A stretch of DNA of 64,000 nucleotides from Paramecium sonneborni. Taxonomy: Eukaryota > Ciliophora > Oligohymenophorea > Peniculida > Parameciidae. The position numbers were made by a program, and so were the translations under genes. This document shows, piece by piece, positions 49,361-61,370 of this stretch (the first letter of the stretch is position 1; every line of letters begins with the position of its first letter). The stretch lies in the NCBI GenBank assembly GCA_905182985.1, contig CAJJDN010000182.1, positions 94,933-158,932 on the forward strand, read 5' to 3'. The notes beneath the pieces were generated by a model. That model was not told the DNA's origin, ran no database searches, and saw only the letters and a program-made list of their open reading frames with translations.

Positions 49361-51593
49361 ATGAATTGTTATAAGAAAGAAATCAAAAAAATTGGTTAAA
49401 TTAAAAAATATATATAAAATATAGTTGGTGCTTTTAATATAATAAAATTTAATGAAGAAAGTAAAATATAAGTAGGAAATGCTGATTAAAAATTTAAAGA
49501 ACAACTCTAAAAATATATTGACGAAGGTCCATAAGATTTACCATTACAAATTCCCTCTTAAAATGTTCTATCTCTTGGTGTATAACTTCTAGATTATCCA
49601 TTTAATAAAAAAGGAAGTATTTTTGGATTGTTACATAAAGGTAATGTTTATTATCAAAAACTAATTTTGGATAGAAAGGTAATACAATAACAAAATCCTT
49701 TGGCGTTAGATTCATTTGTAAAATGATGAAGAAGCTTAATAATTTTATGTTTATTTTAAGTATCATCTTGCAATGAATAAAATTTTAAATTGTCAAAAAT
49801 AATTCATTAATCAATGTAACTTAACTTGTTAATAAGAATTATATTTTATTGTTAAAAAATTAGAGACATACTCAACTCATGTAAATTCGACAAAGGAAAA
49901 AAGCCACAAAATTAAGCAAATATCAAGAAAAAAATTTATACAGATGATGTAAGATATATTCTATAAAAGAAATAGTGAGCAAAAAGTGTAAAATTGAAGT
50001 AGGAAATAAATTAGACTAAATTTGTTAATATGATGAAAACAAAAAAATTAAATCGGTGTTAATTTTTAGGATCTAAATCAGTTTTAAATGTTTAATTAGA
50101 CTAGTTGGAAATGTGTAAGAAAAGGCAGATTATTTTTATAATTGGTTGTTGCCAGAATAAAATTCAGAAAATAAAATCATTTTAAATAATAAGGTTTGAG
50201 GAAGAGTAATATGGATATTATTAGATATAGTTTTGACGAATTCATTAAAAATTTAATCTTAAGAAAATACCAAATCATGTATGTAGAAATTGAAATTCCT
50301 CTTAAACCTTCAAACATAATTCATAGTTCATAATCATATGAAGAGAAACACAAATAGATATTTAGGCATTCTGGTTTTTATCAGATCTAAAACATTTGAT
50401 TACGATTTAAATTACAAAGTTGAATTAAGAAATTATGAAATTCATTCTAATAATTAAAAAAAGCAACATTTGTATGAAATAAAGTATATAGATGTTAAGT
50501 TATATTTTATTCTCATAATAAAAGAATCCAGAAACTCTTAATAAATAAACGTAATATTTATAAATGGTATTCATTATGAATTCTGCCACAAATATGGTTT
50601 AATGGAAAAATAAATAAACAATATGAATTTGTCTCATATCGTTTAGAATCAGTGAATTTCTTTAAAATGATAAAACACTCAAATCTATAGTTATGGGACT
50701 CTTTTTTTGATGGATATTCCAAATTATCTAAGAAATAAGTTATAATAATTGTAGATATCATTGTGAGCTTCTTAGAAAATTTTAATTGAAAACAACAAAA
50801 TTAATCTTGATAGAGAGGGTAGTATTAATGAAAATATTTTTCTTTATTTAAATTATCTCAACGAAAATAACATTTAAAAAAATTGATTTAATAAATTAAC
50901 ATTTATTTAAAACAAGAAGATAGTAGAAAAAAATTTAAAGATGATGAGCATTTTATCATTAATTGAAGAATTTTTAATTTGTTTCTTTTTATACAAAGGG
51001 AATCTACAAATGATTCCAAATTAAATTTATATCCATCATTTATCCAATTTAACCAAAAAAATGTTAGCCACGTAAATTTATTATCATGCCAAAGCATAAG
51101 ATCTTCTTATTTATAAATAATAACAATCAATATCTGAAAGAGGAAATATTATTATTTAAATTGCTGCTACTCCTTTGTCAAGAGTGCATAAAAAAATAAA
51201 AATAATTTATAATTACTTAGCCTTCTTGGCAGCTATCAAAGTAGAAGTTATGTTGATTAATGATGTTGTTACTAAGTATCTAACTGAAGTATTAAAAATT
51301 TAGAAAGAATTAATTTTAATTGTACAAATTGAATATTAAGAAGAAGGACTTCCAACATTAGGATCATAAGTAGAGTATTAAAGTTAAAAATTTCATGTAA
51401 TTATTTCTTTACTTAAGTCTGATTATAGAATTTAAATGTCTTCGATGAAAAATATATAATAGTATCGCAATAAATACAAGTATATTATATTTAAATTTTA
51501 AAGATTTTTGAAACTAATTAAAATCTAAAATTTAAAAAGATACTTTAATATTTATTAATGGTATAGTTTATATTTCAATGATTCAATAAATAC
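49361..51593 (+). pseudogene. Long frame-broken gene, unknown protein
   Basis: Starts MNCYKKEIKKIGQIKKYIQN. Introns of 31 nt (near 49,679) and 25 nt (GTGAGCAAAAAGTGTAAAATTGAAG, near 49,975) restore coding. Later blocks lie in different frames without introns: KADYFYNWLLPEQNSENKI, SFDEFIKNLILRKYQIM, DYDLNYKVELRNYEIHS, and from ~50,940 a long clean frame (ATQIYYHAKAQDLLIYKQQQ; AFLAAIKVEVMLINDVVTK; QEEGLPTLGSQVEYQ). Slips coincide with T or A runs near 50,185 and 50,395. No family recognised. The last frame runs on into the tRNA, so the true end is unknown. Either a decaying gene or poor consensus. Confidence 0.45.
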
Positions 51594-51600
51594 ATAACAT

Positions 51601-51673
51601 GGGCTTGTAGCACAATTGGTAGTGCGCCTGACTACGGATCAGGCGGTTGCAGTTTCGAGTACTGCCAAGCTCG
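51601..51673 (+). tRNA. tRNA-Arg (anticodon ACG)
   Basis: Full cloverleaf without intron: acceptor GGGCTTG/CAAGCTC, D arm GCACAATTGGTAGTGC, anticodon stem CCTGA/TCAGG around loop CTACGGA (ACG, reading CGU and, if modified to inosine, CGC/CGA), and T arm GCAGT-TTCGAGT-ACTGC. Box A and box B are inside. A T-rich run (AATTTTTTTTATT) follows as Pol III terminator. It stands out by base composition from the AT-rich surroundings. Confidence 0.96.
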
Positions 51674-51977
51674 AATTTTTTTTATTCATTAAAACAAAAA
51701 TTTATATATATATTAAATACAGTAAAACGAATTTTTTAAATTTAAAAGAAGGATTTTAATTACTAGTCTAATTTAAATTATATGAGTTAGAAGAAGTGGT
51801 CCATATTAATTTCTTTCTTCCAATGTTAAAAATGGAAATTTATTTTCATAATCGGTGCCATACTTTTATTTTCATATGTCAAGGACAATCTTTTTTAACT
51901 TTTAAATTAAAAGAATCAATTACATTAGAAAATAAGAGATCGATAAAGTTTTCATTTTCTCTTCACTTATTGATGTT

Positions 51978-53880
51978 TCAATTTTATGAAGAATAGTGTT
52001 GCTTTAATTGTGTTAATATATGAACTCTAGCATCAAATTTATTTATGTTTCTTATTATTTCTATCGTTTGATTCATCTTCATCTCTACTTCGATATACGA
52101 TACTAGTAGAGCATTGTAGGATTGATAATTTTGTTTTGCATAACAATACTTATTATAAAGTAGTTTTAATTAGATAACGTTTGATTCTAATAAAAATAAC
52201 AGGCATTTCTACAGATTAAAATAATCTTTACTCAAAATATTCTGAATAATTGGTCTACGTCTAAAATCTACTTAAAGCAATTAAGTAATTAATAATCGTC
52301 TAAATGGTGTTATAAAGCACAAAGTTCTTTCATTATAACTTCTGAAGACCAGATATCTGGCATAAATGTATATGGCTTTCCATAAATGATATTAAGACTC
52401 GTATTATAATAGTATAATGTAGTAACAACCATAATTTTAGCTTTTTCAATAGTTTTGTTTGAAAATTCTAGCTTGACTAAAAGCTCCTAATTTAACTAAA
52501 CCTTTTTTAGTTAAGAAAATATTTTTGCATTTTAAATCTCTTTTAATGATTTTCCTATTGTGAACATATTAAATAACTTAACAGATCTATATAAACCAAT
52601 TTAAAATGAGAGTTTCAGGTATAAATTTCCTTTAGCTTCATTTACTTATTAAGCCAAATGACCACCTGCTTAAATTCTCAAATATACCATCTACATATTC
52701 CATAATAAGACTTAAGTGTCCTTTTTAATTCTCTAAACTTCTTTATATCCCTACAATATTTGAATGCTATAAAAATTCAAGCATTTTTGACTATTAAATT
52801 CATTGTTTCTCTTAAGGTGTCATAGTTGCTAAATCCACATATTTAGTAACCCCTAATGACATATTATTCTTATGTATCTATTCTACTAATTTTAAAATCA
52901 TTCAACTGAATACACCTTTCCAAAAGAATCTTCTCAAAGCAATTTTAAGGTTTGTAAAGTTCATACTCTGTTTGTTTTCTCATTTTAAATAATTATTTTT
53001 ATAAACCAAATTCAATAATTCAACTTCTGCCCTTCTTACTCTTGCATACAATTTTGTTTAATTACTTCCAAGTTATTTAACAAAAAAGGGATCAGATGAT
53101 TCTGATACTTCAATGAATTTTATTAATTATGGTCTCAATATTTCATAATCTGAATAGAATCTTTGACAATATCCAATATCATCATCATCTAAACTAAATT
53201 AAATACAGATATTCTTATTCTCAACATATTATTACCATTTCACTATACTTTCTAATGTATTTAATGATAATATTCGATAATCATAAATAAGTTCCATTAA
53301 TTTTTCCTTCTCTTCCTATTTTTATTACCTTAATTAATTCTATATTAAATTTAAACAATTCTCTCTAGCTGTTATTGTAAAAATACAATGTAATATTGGA
53401 GATAATTTCTAATCCATCAATTTAAGTTCCTCCTCTAAAACTTTTAATTTATCGTTTGAAGAACTCAAAATCTCATTAAAAACATTCTACCTATAACATC
53501 ATAAATGTACTTAGTGTATTTTTGGAACATTATATAATTTATGTACTTGCCTAACTTACTCTAATTTAGTTTCGAATATTTTTTGTTCACACTCAACCAG
53601 ATATTCAAGTTCTTATTAATTTTTATGCATTTATATATATTTCTACACAATTGAGGCTGTTCCACCTTTTATTTATGGCAAAATTTTTTTATTTGAATAT
53701 TCTCTAGGAATAACTCCTAGAATCTATTCAGAAATAATAATCCTATTGTTCCATCCCTTTTCCTAAAAACCACTATGAAGGAGTACTTACTCTTTCAGAA
53801 AATCTTTTTGTAAGAGAAGCTGATTTTGCACTTTTTTTCTGAAAATATTCCTGACTTTAAACTTAACTAATATTTTTCAT
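51978..53880 (-). pseudogene. Decayed NEK-family protein kinase
   Basis: Starts MKNISQVQSQEYFQKKSAKS; a 28-nt intron (GTAAGTACTCCTTCATAGTG…TAG) and a 24-nt one near 53,470-53,495 are intact. A ~280-residue coiled-coil region is in frame (VRQVHKLYNVPKIHQ; SLDDDDIGYCQRFYSDYEIL). The kinase domain is then broken. TGA precedes and follows EDSFGKVYSVE, a TGA interrupts YVDLATMTPQEKQ, and frames shift before ILNWFIQICQVIQYVHN. HRD has become KRD, DFG has become AFS, and the GTPYYLSPE stretch is VTTLYYYNTS. The tail VDFRRRPIIQNILSKDY is preserved. N- and C-terminal parts are conserved while the catalytic core has decayed, so I call it a pseudogene. Confidence 0.7.
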
Positions 53881-54483
53881 TTTATATATATAATCATATA
53901 TTATAAATTATATCATCTATTTACATTATTTATTTACTCTTCATTTTCTAGATTTTCTTTTTTCAAACTTTATAAACTTCATAAACTGTTTAATAATTTC
54001 AACTTCTAAAGTTTTTAGTATTTTATTCATTAATTGACTCTCATATTATGATAGAATTTCTTAATTATGAATTGTTTAGTTGAAATATATGAACTTGAGA
54101 ATAAAAGAGGTTGTAAAGATGGAATAAAGAAAGGATTTGGCTTTATCTATGACTAAACGAAGAAAAGAAAATAACAAAAAAAACTTTAGATATATTATTC
54201 ATATTGCTATTTAACAATTAGAAGTATATAATTAATCAGAAGAATTAGAACTTATAATGAGAAATATGAATAATAATAACATTTTTTAAGAATAAATGAA
54301 TAAATAATGTTATATTTGATGGTAGACAATATTTTGAAAATAAATTAAATAAACAGATTTGAAGAAAGCTATATAAAACTTTTTGATACTTAAAAAATTT
54401 GGTTATTAGTATAAGATTAAGAGAACTTCAATATGAGTAAAAATAAATTATTTAGATGATCAACTTATTATTTTATAAGATAA
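53881..54483. other. Spacer with remnant of a duplicated coiled-coil gene
   Basis: 53881-54092 is AT-rich with no gene. From about 54093 the sequence matches the 3' part of the coiled-coil genes at 56017 and 58662 (…GCKDGIKKGFGFIYDQ…), ending at TGA near 54319, but with an extra base at an A run that shifts the frame. It marks the left border of the tandem array. Confidence 0.7.
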
Positions 54484-56734
54484 TCATATTCTAATAAATT
54501 TGACTAATCTATCATCTGCAGGGGCATAAAGGAAATTACATTCCATAACAAGATCAGTTTAATCATCTAAAATAATTTAATAAGTTTTCAAAACATAGAT
54601 TAGGATTAATTTGATTTCAATCTTGGCTAAATGTTATCCTAAACAATTTCTCGGTCCATATGAAAAAGGTAAGAATGCTTCTTAATCTTTTAGATTTAAC
54701 CATCTTTCTATATTAAAATCTAAATGATTCTCAAAATACTATGGATGAGTCATCATAGGCTATAATCCTGCATCTACATACCAATCTTTTTTTATTAAAT
54801 ATTCTCCAACATAATGATCTTTAACAGCTAATCTAGGTATAATTCCATCACTTGGCGTTTAAGTTCTAAGACACTCATTAAGAAAAGCATTTAATAAAGG
54901 TAGTTAATTTAATAACTTCTAATCAACTTCATCAAAATTAATCTTATTTAATTCTTCTCTAAGTTTCTATTAAATTGATGGATATTTTCCTAACATATAA
55001 ATAGACATTCCTGCTGAATGAGATGTTGTATCCATTCCAGCAAATACAAATGTAATATATTAATGTATAATCTTTTCTCTAACTTCTTAGGTCAAAGGAG
55101 TTCTTAATAAAATTGAAAATACATCTTTTTCTTAACCTTTCTTATAATTATCAATCAAATTATTAATATAATTTCTTACGCCATATACTCTTTATAGAAA
55201 ATGCTTCTCTGAAGATGTCATAAAATAACTTTTCATTGTAGATAAAGATTTTATTCCAAAAAACTTCTCATCTAATGAATTAAACTACCATAAGTAGTCT
55301 ATTATATTTATAATAACTTACATATATGAATTATTTTCCAAGATCTTAAAATTCTTCACTCAAATGTTATCCATTAATTTATTCATCTTTCATTTGATTA
55401 AAAAAGCAGATTTACATAGTTCTTGATGCTATTCTTGCACACTATTTTATTATATTAACTCTTTCATTCTCTTTAAATTACAATATTTCTTAGATTAGCA
55501 TTTTTATAACTGTTATCTTTGAAGATAAAGATTCAAAAGTAAAAAAATCAGACAGTTCTCGTTTTTAATCTTTCCATCTTTAACCTTCTGCATATACTAA
55601 TCCTTAACATGCTATAATATCTCTAAATATCTCATCTGTTCTCTTTTTATAATTTGTATAATTGTATAACATTTCTTTCACTTTTTCAGGCTTTATAAAA
55701 ATAAAGTATGGTCTACTGAAAATATGAGTTATAATCAATTCTACTTCTGGATGATTATAAGCAATATTTCTTTTAAAATGAATTACATCTTTATTAAATT
55801 TTATACCATCGATTCGATATTTAAATTAACCCAATAAGGGAAAATATAACACATAAACCTTCTTTCCATGTTTGAATTTGTAGAAGTAACAAATACATAA
55901 TGGATATAAGATTATCCACAATAAAGGAAGCATTAAAATGAATAGTATCCAAATAAACATTTTAATTATATTTTATATGTATATAATTTTAAGTTGAATT
56001 TTTTCATAAAAATTCTATGATGGTAAAATTAGATATACTAAATTATCAATTTATGAATATAGATAATTAGAAAAACATAAGGATCCAGAATGAAAAAATA
56101 TAATATGAGGAAGAAAACAAAGATTTTGATTTAAGAGAAAATATAAAAAATGCTCATTATAAAAATGAAGATAAAGACGATCTTAAATATAATAAAGAAG
56201 ATAAAAGTAGAAAGGGAATAGCTAATGATAAAAATATAATAAAAATAATGACAAAGATAACTGAAGTTTAGATAATAATAAAGAAATATCAGAAAAAGAT
56301 TATTGATCTAAATAAATAAATTTAGTAGAAATCTAAAAATGAAGTTAAAAACTAAAATCTATAGTAACAAATTAAAGAGACGAGTAAGAAAAAGAATAAT
56401 TTGAAGTCTCTATATAATTAGGATACATACTTACTGATGAATTGAACTCATTGGAATCAGTAGTGAGTAATCATAAATTCTTATATCTTACTCTGATTAT
56501 ATAGCTAGGTTAGTATTTCTTTTAAATACAAATCTTATAGATAGTTGTAATATTAAATAACTAAAAGTAATAAAGTATTAGATTATAGAATGCCATAGAA
56601 ATTATTATATAATAATTGAAAGTTTGAGAAAAGCTGAATTCAAATACAAAGTTAGTATAAAGCATTTTAATGTTATAATAAAAAAGTGAAAAATTACAGA
56701 TTGATTTATGTGATGAAAGTTATATTCTATATGG
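54093..56734. repeat. Tandem array unit 1 (~2.64 kb)
   Basis: From AATAAAAGAGGTTGTAAAGA at 54100 to the same sequence at 56742. It contains P450 copy 1 and coiled-coil gene copy A up to its 3' third. Offset to unit 2 is 2642 bp. Confidence 0.85.
54484..55960 (-). pseudogene. Cytochrome P450, copy 1 (one-base frameshift)
   Basis: Microsomal-type P450: N-terminal anchor MFIWILFILMLPLLWIILY, I-helix TFVFAGMDTTSHSAG, K-helix NAFLNECLRTQT (ExxR), and heme loop FLPFSYGPRNCLGQ with the cysteine ligand. One intron of 23 nt (55298-55320). The spliced length is not a multiple of three: after the intron a run of six A (plus strand, CCAAAAAACTTCTC) is one base shorter than in copy 2, which shifts the frame before FGIKSLSTMKSYF. 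Either inactive or a sequencing slip. Around the heme loop it differs from copies 2 and 3 (RWLNLKDQEAFLPFSYG against RWLLNPQVQDAFLPFSSG). Confidence 0.8.
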
Positions 56735-56960
56735 TGTTGAAAATAAAAGAGGTTGTAAAGATGGAATAAAGAAAGGATTTGGCTTTATCTATGACTAAAT
56801 GAAGAAAAGAAAATAACAAAAAAACTTAAGATATATTATTCATATTGCTATTTAACAATTAGAAGTGTATAATTAATCAGAAGAATTAGAACTTATAATG
56901 AGAAATATGAATAATAATAACATTTTTTAAGAATAAATGAATAAATAATGTTATATTTGA
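56017..56960 (+). CDS. Coiled-coil protein of the P450 array, copy A
   Basis: A 296-aa protein after introns at 56384-56406 (23 nt) and 56622-56651 (30 nt, containing an in-frame TGA that splicing removes). It starts MMVKLDILNYQFMNIDNQKN. The N-terminal half is highly charged (NEDKDDLKYNKEDKSRKG), then coiled coil (KKYQKKIIDLNKQIQQKSKN). The C-terminal block contains CDESYILYGVENKRGCKDGI and KKGFGFIYDQMKKRKQQ. No known family. It is divergent from P450 copy 1, 56 bp between start codons, and convergent with P450 copy 2. Confidence 0.65.
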
Positions 56961-59379
56961 TGGTAGACAAGATTTTGAAAATAAATTAAATAAACAGATT
57001 TGAAGAAAGCTATATAAAACTTTTTGATACTTAAAAAATTTGGTTATTAGTATAAGATTAAGAGAACTTCAATATGAGTAAAAATAAATTATTTAGATGA
57101 TCAACTTATTATTTTATAAGATAATCATATTCTAATGAATTTGACTAATCTATCATCTGCAGGAGCATAATGAAAATTACATTCCATAACAAGATCAGTT
57201 TAATCATCTAAAATAATTTAATAAGTTTTCAAAACATAAATTAGGATTAATTTGATTTCAATCTTTGCTAAATGTTATCCTAAACAATTTCTCGGTCCAG
57301 ATGAAAATGGTAAGAATGCATCCTAAACTTGTGGATTCAACAACCATCTTTCTAAATTAAAATCTAAATGATTCTCAAAATACTATGGATGAGTCATCAT
57401 AGGCTATAATCCTGCATCTACATACCAATCTTTTTTTATTAAATATTCTCCAACATAATGATCTTTAACAGCTAATCTTGGTATTATTCCATCGACTGGA
57501 GTCTAAGTTCTAAGACACTCATTAAGAAAAGCATTTAATAAAGGTAGTTAATTTAATAACTTCTAATCAACTTCATCAAAATTAATCTTATTTAATTCTT
57601 CTCTAAGTTTCTATTAAATTGATGGATATTTTCCTAACATATAAATAGACATTCCTGCTTAATGAGATGTTGTATCCATTCCAGCAAATACAAATGTAAT
57701 ATATTAATGTATAATCTTTTCTCTAACTTCTTAGGTCAAAGGAGTTCTTAATAAAATTGAAAATACATCTTTTTCTTAACCTTTCTTATAATTATCAATC
57801 AAATTATTAATATAATTTCTTACGCCATATACTCTTTATAGAAAATGCTTCTCTGAAGATGTCATAAAATAACTTTTCATTGTAGATAAAGATTTTATTC
57901 CAAAAAAACATCTCATCTAATGAATTAAACTACCATAAGTAGTCTATTATATTTATAATAACTTACATATATGAAATATTTTGCAAGATCTTAAAATTCT
58001 TCACTCAAATGTTATCCATTAATTTATTCATCTTTCATTTGATTAAAAAAGCAGATTTACATAGTTCTTGATGCTATTCTTGCACACTATTTTATTATAT
58101 TAACTCTTTCATTCTCTTTAAATTACAATATTTCTTAGATTAGCATTTTTATAACTGTTATCTTTGAAGATAAAGATTCAAAAGTAAAAAAATCAGACAG
58201 TTCTCGTTTTTAATCTTTCCATCTTTAACCTTCTGCATATACTAATCCTTAACATGCTATAATATCTCTAAATATCTCATCTGTTCTCTTTTTATAATTT
58301 GTATAATTGTATAACATTTCTTTCACTTTTTCAGGCTTTATAAAAATAAAGTATGGTCTACTGAAAATATGAGTTATAATCAATTCTACTTCTGGATGAT
58401 TATAAGCAATATTTCTTTTAAAATGAATTACATCTTTATTAAATTTTATACCATCGATTCGATATTTAAATTAACCCAATAAGGGAAAATATAACACATA
58501 AACCTTCTTTCCATGTTTGAATTTGTAGAAGTAACAAATACATAATGGATATAAGATTATCCACAATAAAGGAAGCATTAAAATGAATAGTATCCAAATA
58601 AACATTTTAATTATATTTTATATGTATATAATTTTAAGTTGAATTTTTTCATAAAAATTCTATGATGGTAAAATTAGATATACTAAATTATCAATTTATG
58701 AATATAGATAATTAGAAAAACATAAGGATCCAGAATGAAAAAATATAATATGAGGAAGAAAACAAAGATTTTGATTTAAGAGAAAATATAAAAAATGCTC
58801 ATTATAAAAATGAAGATAAAGACGATCTTAAATATAATAAAGAAGATAAAAGTAGAAAGGGAATAGCTAATGATAAAAATATAATAAAAATAATGACAAA
58901 GATAACTGAAGTTTAGATAATAATAAAGAAATATCAGAAAAAGATTATTGATCTAAATAAATAAATTTAGTAGAAATCTAAAAATGAAGTTAAAAACTAA
59001 AATCTATAGTAACAAATTAAAGAGACGAGTAAGAAAAAGAATAATTTGAAGTCTCTATATAATTAGGATACATACTTACTGATGAATTGAACTCATTGGA
59101 ATCAGTAGTGAGTAATCATAAATTCTTATATCTTACTCTGATTATATAGCTAGGTTAGTATTTCTTTTAAATACAAATCTTATAGATAGTTGTAATATTA
59201 AATAACTAAAAGTAATAAAGTATTAGATTATAGAATGCCATAGAAATTATTATATAATAATTGAAAGTTTGAGAAAAGCTGAATTCAAATACAAAGTTAG
59301 TATAAAGCATTTTAATGTTATAATAAAAAAGTGAAAAATTACAGATTGATTTATGTGATGAAAGTTATATTCTATATGG
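56735..59379. repeat. Tandem array unit 2 (2645 bp)
   Basis: Begins with AATAAAAGAGGTTGTAAAGA at 56742 and recurs at 59387. Holds P450 copy 2 and coiled-coil copy B. Confidence 0.9.
57125..58605 (-). CDS. Cytochrome P450, copy 2 (intact)
   Basis: 485 aa after one 23-nt intron (57944-57966), total divisible by three. N-terminal membrane anchor MFIWILFILMLPLLWIILY places it on the ER face. Motifs: WKDQKRELSDFF (C-helix), FVFAGMDTTSHQAG (I-helix oxygen-binding), NAFLNECLRTQT (ExxR), FNLERWLLNPQ, FLPFSSGPRNCLGQ (heme cysteine). Length is usual for microsomal P450s. The substrate cannot be told. At the exon-2 start, CCAAAAAAACATCTC (seven A, plus strand) keeps the frame, unlike copies 1 and 3. 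Confidence 0.93.
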
Positions 59380-59605
59380 TGTTGAAAATAAAAGAGGTTG
59401 TAAAGATGGAATAAAGAAAGGATTTGGCTTTATCTATGACTAAATGAAGAAAAGAAAATAACAAAAAAACTTAAGATATATTATTCATATTGCTATTTAA
59501 CAATTAGAAGTGTATAATTAATCAGAAGAATTAGAACTTATAATGAGAAATATGAATAATAATAACATTTTTTAAGAATAAATGAATAAATAATGTTATA
59601 TTTGA
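58662..59605 (+). CDS. Coiled-coil protein of the P450 array, copy B
   Basis: Essentially identical to copy A at +2645 bp: 296 aa, introns at 59029-59051 and 59267-59296, same start MMVKLDILNYQFMNIDNQKN. It lies divergent from P450 copy 2 and convergent with P450 copy 3, repeating the arrangement of copy A. Confidence 0.65.
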
Positions 59606-61345
59606 TGGTAGACAAGATTTTGAAAATAAATTAAATAAACAGATTTGAAGAAAGCTATATAAAACTTTTTGATACTTAAAAAATTTGGTTATTAGTATAA
59701 GATTAAGAGAACTTCAATATGAGTAAAAATAAATTATTTAGATGATCAACTTATTATTTTATAAGATAATCATATTCTAATGAATTTGACTAATCTATCA
59801 TCTGCAGGAGCATAATGAAAATTACATTCCATAACAAGATCAGTTTAATCATCTAAAATAATTTAATAAGTTTTCAAAACATAAATTAGGATTAATTTGA
59901 TTTCAATCTTTGCTAAATGTTATCCTAAACAATTTCTCGGTCCAGATGAAAATGGTAAGAATGCATCCTAAACTTGTGGATTCAACAACCATCTTTCTAA
60001 ATTAAAATCTAAATGATTCTCAAAATACTATGGATGAGTCATCATAGGCTATAATCCTGCATCTACATACCAATCTTTTTTTATTAAATATTCTCCAACA
60101 TAATGATCTTTAACAGCTAATCTTGGTATTATTCCATCGACTGGAGTCTAAGTTCTAAGACACTCATTAAGAAAAGCATTTAATAAAGGTAGTTAATTTA
60201 ATAACTTCTAATCAACTTCATCAAAATTAATCTTATTTAATTCTTCTCTAAGTTTCTATTAAATTGATGGATATTTTCCTAACATATAAATAGACATTCC
60301 TGCTTAATGAGATGTTGTATCCATTCCAGCAAATACAAATGTAATATATTAATGTATAATCTTTTCTCTAACTTCTTAGGTCAAAGGAGTTCTTAATAAA
60401 ATTGAAAATACATCTTTTTCTTAACCTTTCTTATAATTATCAATCAAATTATTAATATAATTTCTTACGCCATATACTCTTTATAGAAAATGCTTCTCTG
60501 AAGATGTCATAAAATAACTTTTCATTGTAGATAAAGATTTTATTCCAAAAAACTTCTCATCTAATGAATTAAACTACCATAAGTAGTCTATTATATTTAT
60601 AATAACTTACATATATGAATTATTTTCCAAGATCTTAAAATTCTTCACTCAAATGTTATCCATTAATTTATTCATCTTTCATTTGATTAAAAAAGCAGAT
60701 TTACATAGTTCTTGATGCTATTCTTGCACACTATTTTATTATATTAACTCTTTCATTCTCTTTAAATTACAATATTTCTTAGATTAGCATTTTTATAACT
60801 GTTATCTTTGAAGATAAAGATTCAAAAGTAAAAAAATCAGACAGTTCTCGTTTTTAATCTTTCCATCTTTAACCTTCTGCATATACTAATCCTTAACATG
60901 CTATAATATCTCTAAATATCTCATCTGTTCTCTTTTTATAATTTGTATAATTGTATAACATTTCTTTCACTTTTTCAGGCTTTATAAAAATAAAGTATGG
61001 TCTACTGAAAATATGAGTTATAATCAATTCTACTTCTGGATGATTATAAGCAATATTTCTTTTAAAATGAATTACATCTTTATTAAATTTTATACCATCG
61101 ATTCGATATTTAAATTAACCCAATAAGGGAAAATATAACACATAAACCTTCTTTCCATGTTTGAATTTGTAGAAGTAACAAATACATAATGGATATAAGA
61201 TTATCCACAATAAAGGAAGCATTAAAATGAATAGTATCCAAATAAACATTTTAATTATATTTTATATGTATATAATTTTAAGTTGAATTTTTTCATAAAA
61301 ATTCTAAGATACTAAAATAAGATATATTATATTATCAATTTCTAA
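59380..61345. repeat. Tandem array unit 3 (partial)
   Basis: Third unit starts at AATAAAAGAGGTTG (59387) and includes P450 copy 3. Similarity stops just after the P450 start region: ATTCTATGATGGTAAAAT in units 1-2 is ATTCTAAGATACTAAAAT here, so no coiled-coil ATG follows. Confidence 0.85.
59770..61249 (-). pseudogene. Cytochrome P450, copy 3 (one-base frameshift)
   Basis: Same architecture and motifs as copy 2 (AGMDTTSHQAG, ECLR, FSSGPRNCLGQ), intron at 60598-60620. Like copy 1 it has only six A at the exon-2 homopolymer (CCAAAAAACTTCTC), so the frame is broken before FGIKSLSTM. Its 3' half matches copy 2, while the segment around the intron matches copy 1, so it is a mosaic. Confidence 0.8.
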
Positions 61346-61370
61346 ATTAAGTATTTAACTGATATTATAT

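Noticed and set aside
51796..51996. Forward 66-codon frame downstream of the tRNA
   Set aside because: Partly antisense to the NEK-like gene tail, no recognisable features, standard-code artefact.
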